Of a DNA stretch of 35,856 nt, positions 32,029-35,856 are shown one piece after another. Position 1 is the first letter of the stretch. Each line of letters starts with the position of its first letter. Below the pieces are notes generated by a model. That model worked only from the letters and a program-made list of their open reading frames with translations, made no database searches and had not been told where the DNA came from. Source of the DNA: Deltaproteobacteria bacterium (GTDB taxonomy: Bacteria > Myxococcota_A > Polyangia > Polyangiales > JADJMO01); the NCBI GenBank assembly GCA_016182965.1, contig JACPFM010000119.1:1-35856 (forward strand). Direction: 5' to 3'. Position numbers and translations under genes: made by a program.

Positions 32029-32628
32029 TCAAAGGCACGCCTTCCCGAGCTCGGCGAGCTGCAGCTTGACCTTCTCGTCGTCGCCGTACTTGCGATCGGT
32101 GAGCCGCTGCACCGACTTGCCGCCGACATCGCAGAGGGCGCGCTTCTCGGGCAGCTTCGGCTTCGCGTGCAAGAGGCGCACGATCAGGCCGATCGTCGCG
32201 AGCGGCCGCTCGTAGTCGCACAGGCGGATCGCGCCGTCGCCGAACGCTCGCACCTTCGGGTGGTCCTCGCCGGCGAGCGGCGTCGCCGCGGCGATCACCT
32301 CGGTGCACGTCGCCTCGAGCTTGCCGTCGGGCATCGCCTTCGCGGCGCCGAGCTCCGCCACCGCCTGTTGCACCTTGGGGATCAGCTCCTTCAGCGCCTG
32401 GTAGCGCTTGGTGTTGTCTGGATCCCGGAAGGTGAGGGGACCGACGAAGCCGCTGTTCGCCGGCGCGGGCGCCGCCGCGATCTGCTCCGGTGGGGGCGGG
32501 GCCGACTGCGCGCTCGACGGGCCCATCGCGCGCACCACGGCGACCAGCGCGGCGAGCGCGCCGAGGGTCATCACCGAGAGCCCGAGCGTGATCGCCACCG
32601 AGCCGCCGGGCGTCTTGCGATCGCTCAT
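32029..32628 (-). CDS. membrane-anchored protein of unknown function
   Basis: A 199-residue protein with one N-terminal membrane helix (residues 11-34), a Pro/Ala/Gln-rich linker to about 60, and a mostly helical periplasmic domain with four cysteines (C108, C137, C166, C198) that could form disulfides. No family is recognised. The ATG start overlaps the stop of the PilB-like ATPase by four bases (ATGA), so the two are cotranscribed and may work together. It is convergent with the STAND ATPase, with only 9 bp between stops. Confidence 0.72.
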   Translation of the reverse strand: MSDRKTPGGSVAITLGLSVMTLGALAALVAVVRAMGPSSAQSAPPPPEQIAAAPAPANSGFVGPLTFRDPDNTKRYQALKELIPKVQQAVAELGAAKAMPDGKLEATCTEVIAAATPLAGEDHPKVRAFGDGAIRLCDYERPLATIGLIVRLLHAKPKLPEKRALCDVGGKSVQRLTDRKYGDDEKVKLQLAELGKACL

Positions 32629-33809
32629 GTGGTCACTCTCACGACCTCGTCGACGGTGGTCACGCCCTCGACCACGCGGTCGAAGCCGGCGCGCCGCAGC
32701 GACTGGACGTTGCGCTTGCGGAGCAGCTCCCGGTACTCGCGCGCGGCGGCCTTGGTCTTGATCATGTCGCGCAGGTCGTCGTCCAGCTCGACGAACTCGA
32801 AGATGCCGGTGCGCCCGCGGTAGCCGGTGCGGTGGCACTGGATGCACCCGCGCGGGCGCACGATGGGGCTGCCGCTCGGGAGCAGCACCTCGTCGCCGTC
32901 CCACAGGTCCGACTCCAGCGTCGCGCCGTCGCGGCACCCCGGGCACACCATGCGCACGAGGCGCTGGGCGAGGACCGAGGTCAGCGCATTGGCGACGATC
33001 CACGGCTCGATGCCGAGATCGACGAGCCGGACGATCGTCTCGACCGCGTCGCTGGTGTGGAGCGTGGACATCACGAGGTGCCCGGTGAGCGCCGCCTGCA
33101 GGGCGATGCCGGCGGTCTCGGCGTCGCGCATCTCGCCGACCAGGATCACGTCGGGATCCTGGCGGAGGATGGAGCGCAGCCCGCCCGCGAAGGTGAAGCC
33201 CTGACGGACGTTGGTCTGCCCCTGCGTGATGCCGTCGATCTCGACCTCGATCGGATCCTCGAGCGTGACGACGTTGATCTTCGTGGTGTCGATCTGCTGG
33301 AGGAAGGCGTAGAGCGTCGACGTCTTGCCGGCGCCGGTCGGGCCGCAGGTGATGATGAGGCCCTGCGGCGCGGCGAGGTGCTCGCGCACTCGGCGCATCA
33401 CCTCGGGGCGCAGCCCGAGTCGGTCGAACGCGTGCACGCTCTGCTGGCGGAGGATGCGCAGCACCACCTTCTCGCCTTGCGACGAGGGGAACGTGGACGC
33501 GCGCACGTGCGTGCGCTGCGACAGCCCGAGCTCGAGGGTCATCTGCCCGTCCTGCGGCAGACGCCGCTCGGCGATGTCCATCCGGGCCATGACCTTCACC
33601 CGCGACACCACCTGCGGCCCCAGCTCCGGCGTGATGCTTCGGTGCTCGACCATCGCGCCGTCGATGCGGAATCGAACCTGCATGCGATCGCGTTTGGGCT
33701 CCAGATGGATGTCGCTCGCACCCGAGTTGCATGCGTGGCGCACGATGTCGTCGAGGACGACGACGGCGTCGCCGTCGTACGGCGTGGACCGCGCCCGGCC
33801 GGTGTTCAT
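32625..33809 (-). CDS. GspE/PilB-type secretion ATPase, short form
   Basis: A type II secretion/type IV pilus assembly ATPase. It has ASDIHLEPKRDRMQVRFRIDG near the N-terminus, Walker A GPTGAGKT (157-164), the Asp box around TLEDPIE, Walker B ILVGEMRD with E227, a His box LMSTLHTSDA, and the zinc-binding pairs CPGC (290-293) and CIQC (323-326). YRGRTGIFE follows. At about 395 residues it lacks the N-terminal domain of GspE or PilB (usually 500-570 aa) that docks to the membrane platform. No pilin, PilC or secretin gene is adjacent. GTG at 33812 and ATG at 33809 are adjacent starts; the ATG is used. Confidence 0.85.
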   Translation of the reverse strand: MNTGRARSTPYDGDAVVVLDDIVRHACNSGASDIHLEPKRDRMQVRFRIDGAMVEHRSITPELGPQVVSRVKVMARMDIAERRLPQDGQMTLELGLSQRTHVRASTFPSSQGEKVVLRILRQQSVHAFDRLGLRPEVMRRVREHLAAPQGLIITCGPTGAGKTSTLYAFLQQIDTTKINVVTLEDPIEVEIDGITQGQTNVRQGFTFAGGLRSILRQDPDVILVGEMRDAETAGIALQAALTGHLVMSTLHTSDAVETIVRLVDLGIEPWIVANALTSVLAQRLVRMVCPGCRDGATLESDLWDGDEVLLPSGSPIVRPRGCIQCHRTGYRGRTGIFEFVELDDDLRDMIKTKAAAREYRELLRKRNVQSLRRAGFDRVVEGVTTVDEVVRVTT

Positions 33810-33976
33810 CACGGCGCGAGGATGGCAGAGCCGAGCTGCGCGGACCAGCCGGTCGTGGGGGAGGGCGCCGGCGCACCCTGTGCGCTAGCCTGTGGTGGCG
33901 CGCGTCTGCCGCGCTTTGTGGCGCGCGTCTCCCGCGCGACGGATCGTTTCGGCCGCTCGGCCGTCTCAGGAGAGAC

Positions 33977-35707
<1,731 letters not shown>

Positions 35708-35856
35708 AGATGTGGCCCCCGGACTTCTATGAGCCCGCATCTCCGGTCAAGCCTCGATCTCGGTTTTGATTGTTCTTTCGCTGCCTCGGGGCGGCGGGTC
35801 TTTGCGCCGGCGAGGTGAGCCCTCGCACCGACTTCTATCCGTGCCAGGCGCTGAGC
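35708..35856. other. intergenic tail, nothing recognised
   Basis: The last 149 bp hold no convincing coding sequence on either strand. The words GGACTTCTAT and CGACTTCTAT occur near both ends of the stretch, which may be a short degenerate repeat. No terminator or promoter is clear. Confidence 0.4.

Noticed and set aside
29579..32308. Long minus-strand ORF antisense to the STAND ATPase
   Set aside because: Extreme Arg/Ala bias and no motif; the plus-strand frame has Walker A and B and GLPL.

Overview
The window is about 35.9 kb of very GC-rich DNA with strong G/C preference at third codon positions and many GTG starts. It carries a Ser/Thr kinase fused to a TerB-like domain, a STAND ATPase with a C-terminal winged helix, a Cys-rich 'CVDGVCC' surface-protein fragment, acidic-linker lipoproteins, and multihaem cytochrome and Nap genes. 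Together these point to a myxobacterium (Myxococcota, probably Polyangia). This is an inference from gene content; no rRNA or tRNA gene is present to test it.

Layout. 1-560: the 3' end of a multihaem c-type cytochrome gene and a small zinc-ribbon ORF. 579-7975: a short YgfK-type Fe-S protein, then a minus-strand operon (saccharopine dehydrogenase-like protein, FGGY sugar kinase, TetR regulator) divergent from a FAD oxidoreductase and a CcdC-like membrane protein. A TetR-type palindrome lies inside the operon promoter. 8032-10131: TerB-kinase fusion. 10210-10964: ArsR/SRPBCC pair with a textbook promoter overlapped by an operator. 10996-12166: decayed Cys-rich gene fragment, a nucleotidyltransferase/small-protein pair resembling a type IV toxin-antitoxin module, and a tandem repeat with inverted ends.

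12285-24910 is the core: a periplasmic nitrate reductase island embedded in molybdenum cofactor genes. moaA and moaE-moaD are divergent. A minus-strand operon encodes a tetrahaem lipoprotein cytochrome, a four-cluster Tat-type ferredoxin and an NrfD/PsrC-type membrane quinol dehydrogenase. Divergent from it is napD-napA-napB-ferredoxin-(unknown 114 aa protein)-nitrate reductase-associated protein. A two-domain OB-fold protein, moeA and mobA follow. The inferred electron path is quinol, NrfD, Fe-S subunit and tetrahaem cytochrome, then a duplicated four-haem NapB, then NapA, which reduces nitrate in the periplasm. No NapC, NapG or NapH is present here.

24952-35707: an unknown lipoprotein, the proton-translocating transhydrogenase pntB/pntA, a STAND ATPase regulator, a PilB/GspE-type ATPase with a small membrane-anchored partner, and a subtilisin-like protease with a C-terminal membrane domain.

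A recurring feature is a TANNNT hexamer 6-8 nt before a start codon that lacks a good Shine-Dalgarno sequence. It is seen before the ygfK-like gene, moaA, moaE, the kinase gene and the lipoprotein gene, with a close variant before arsR. It suggests widespread leaderless transcripts, while other genes (FGGY kinase, saccharopine dehydrogenase-like, napA, protease) have strong AGGAGG-type sites.
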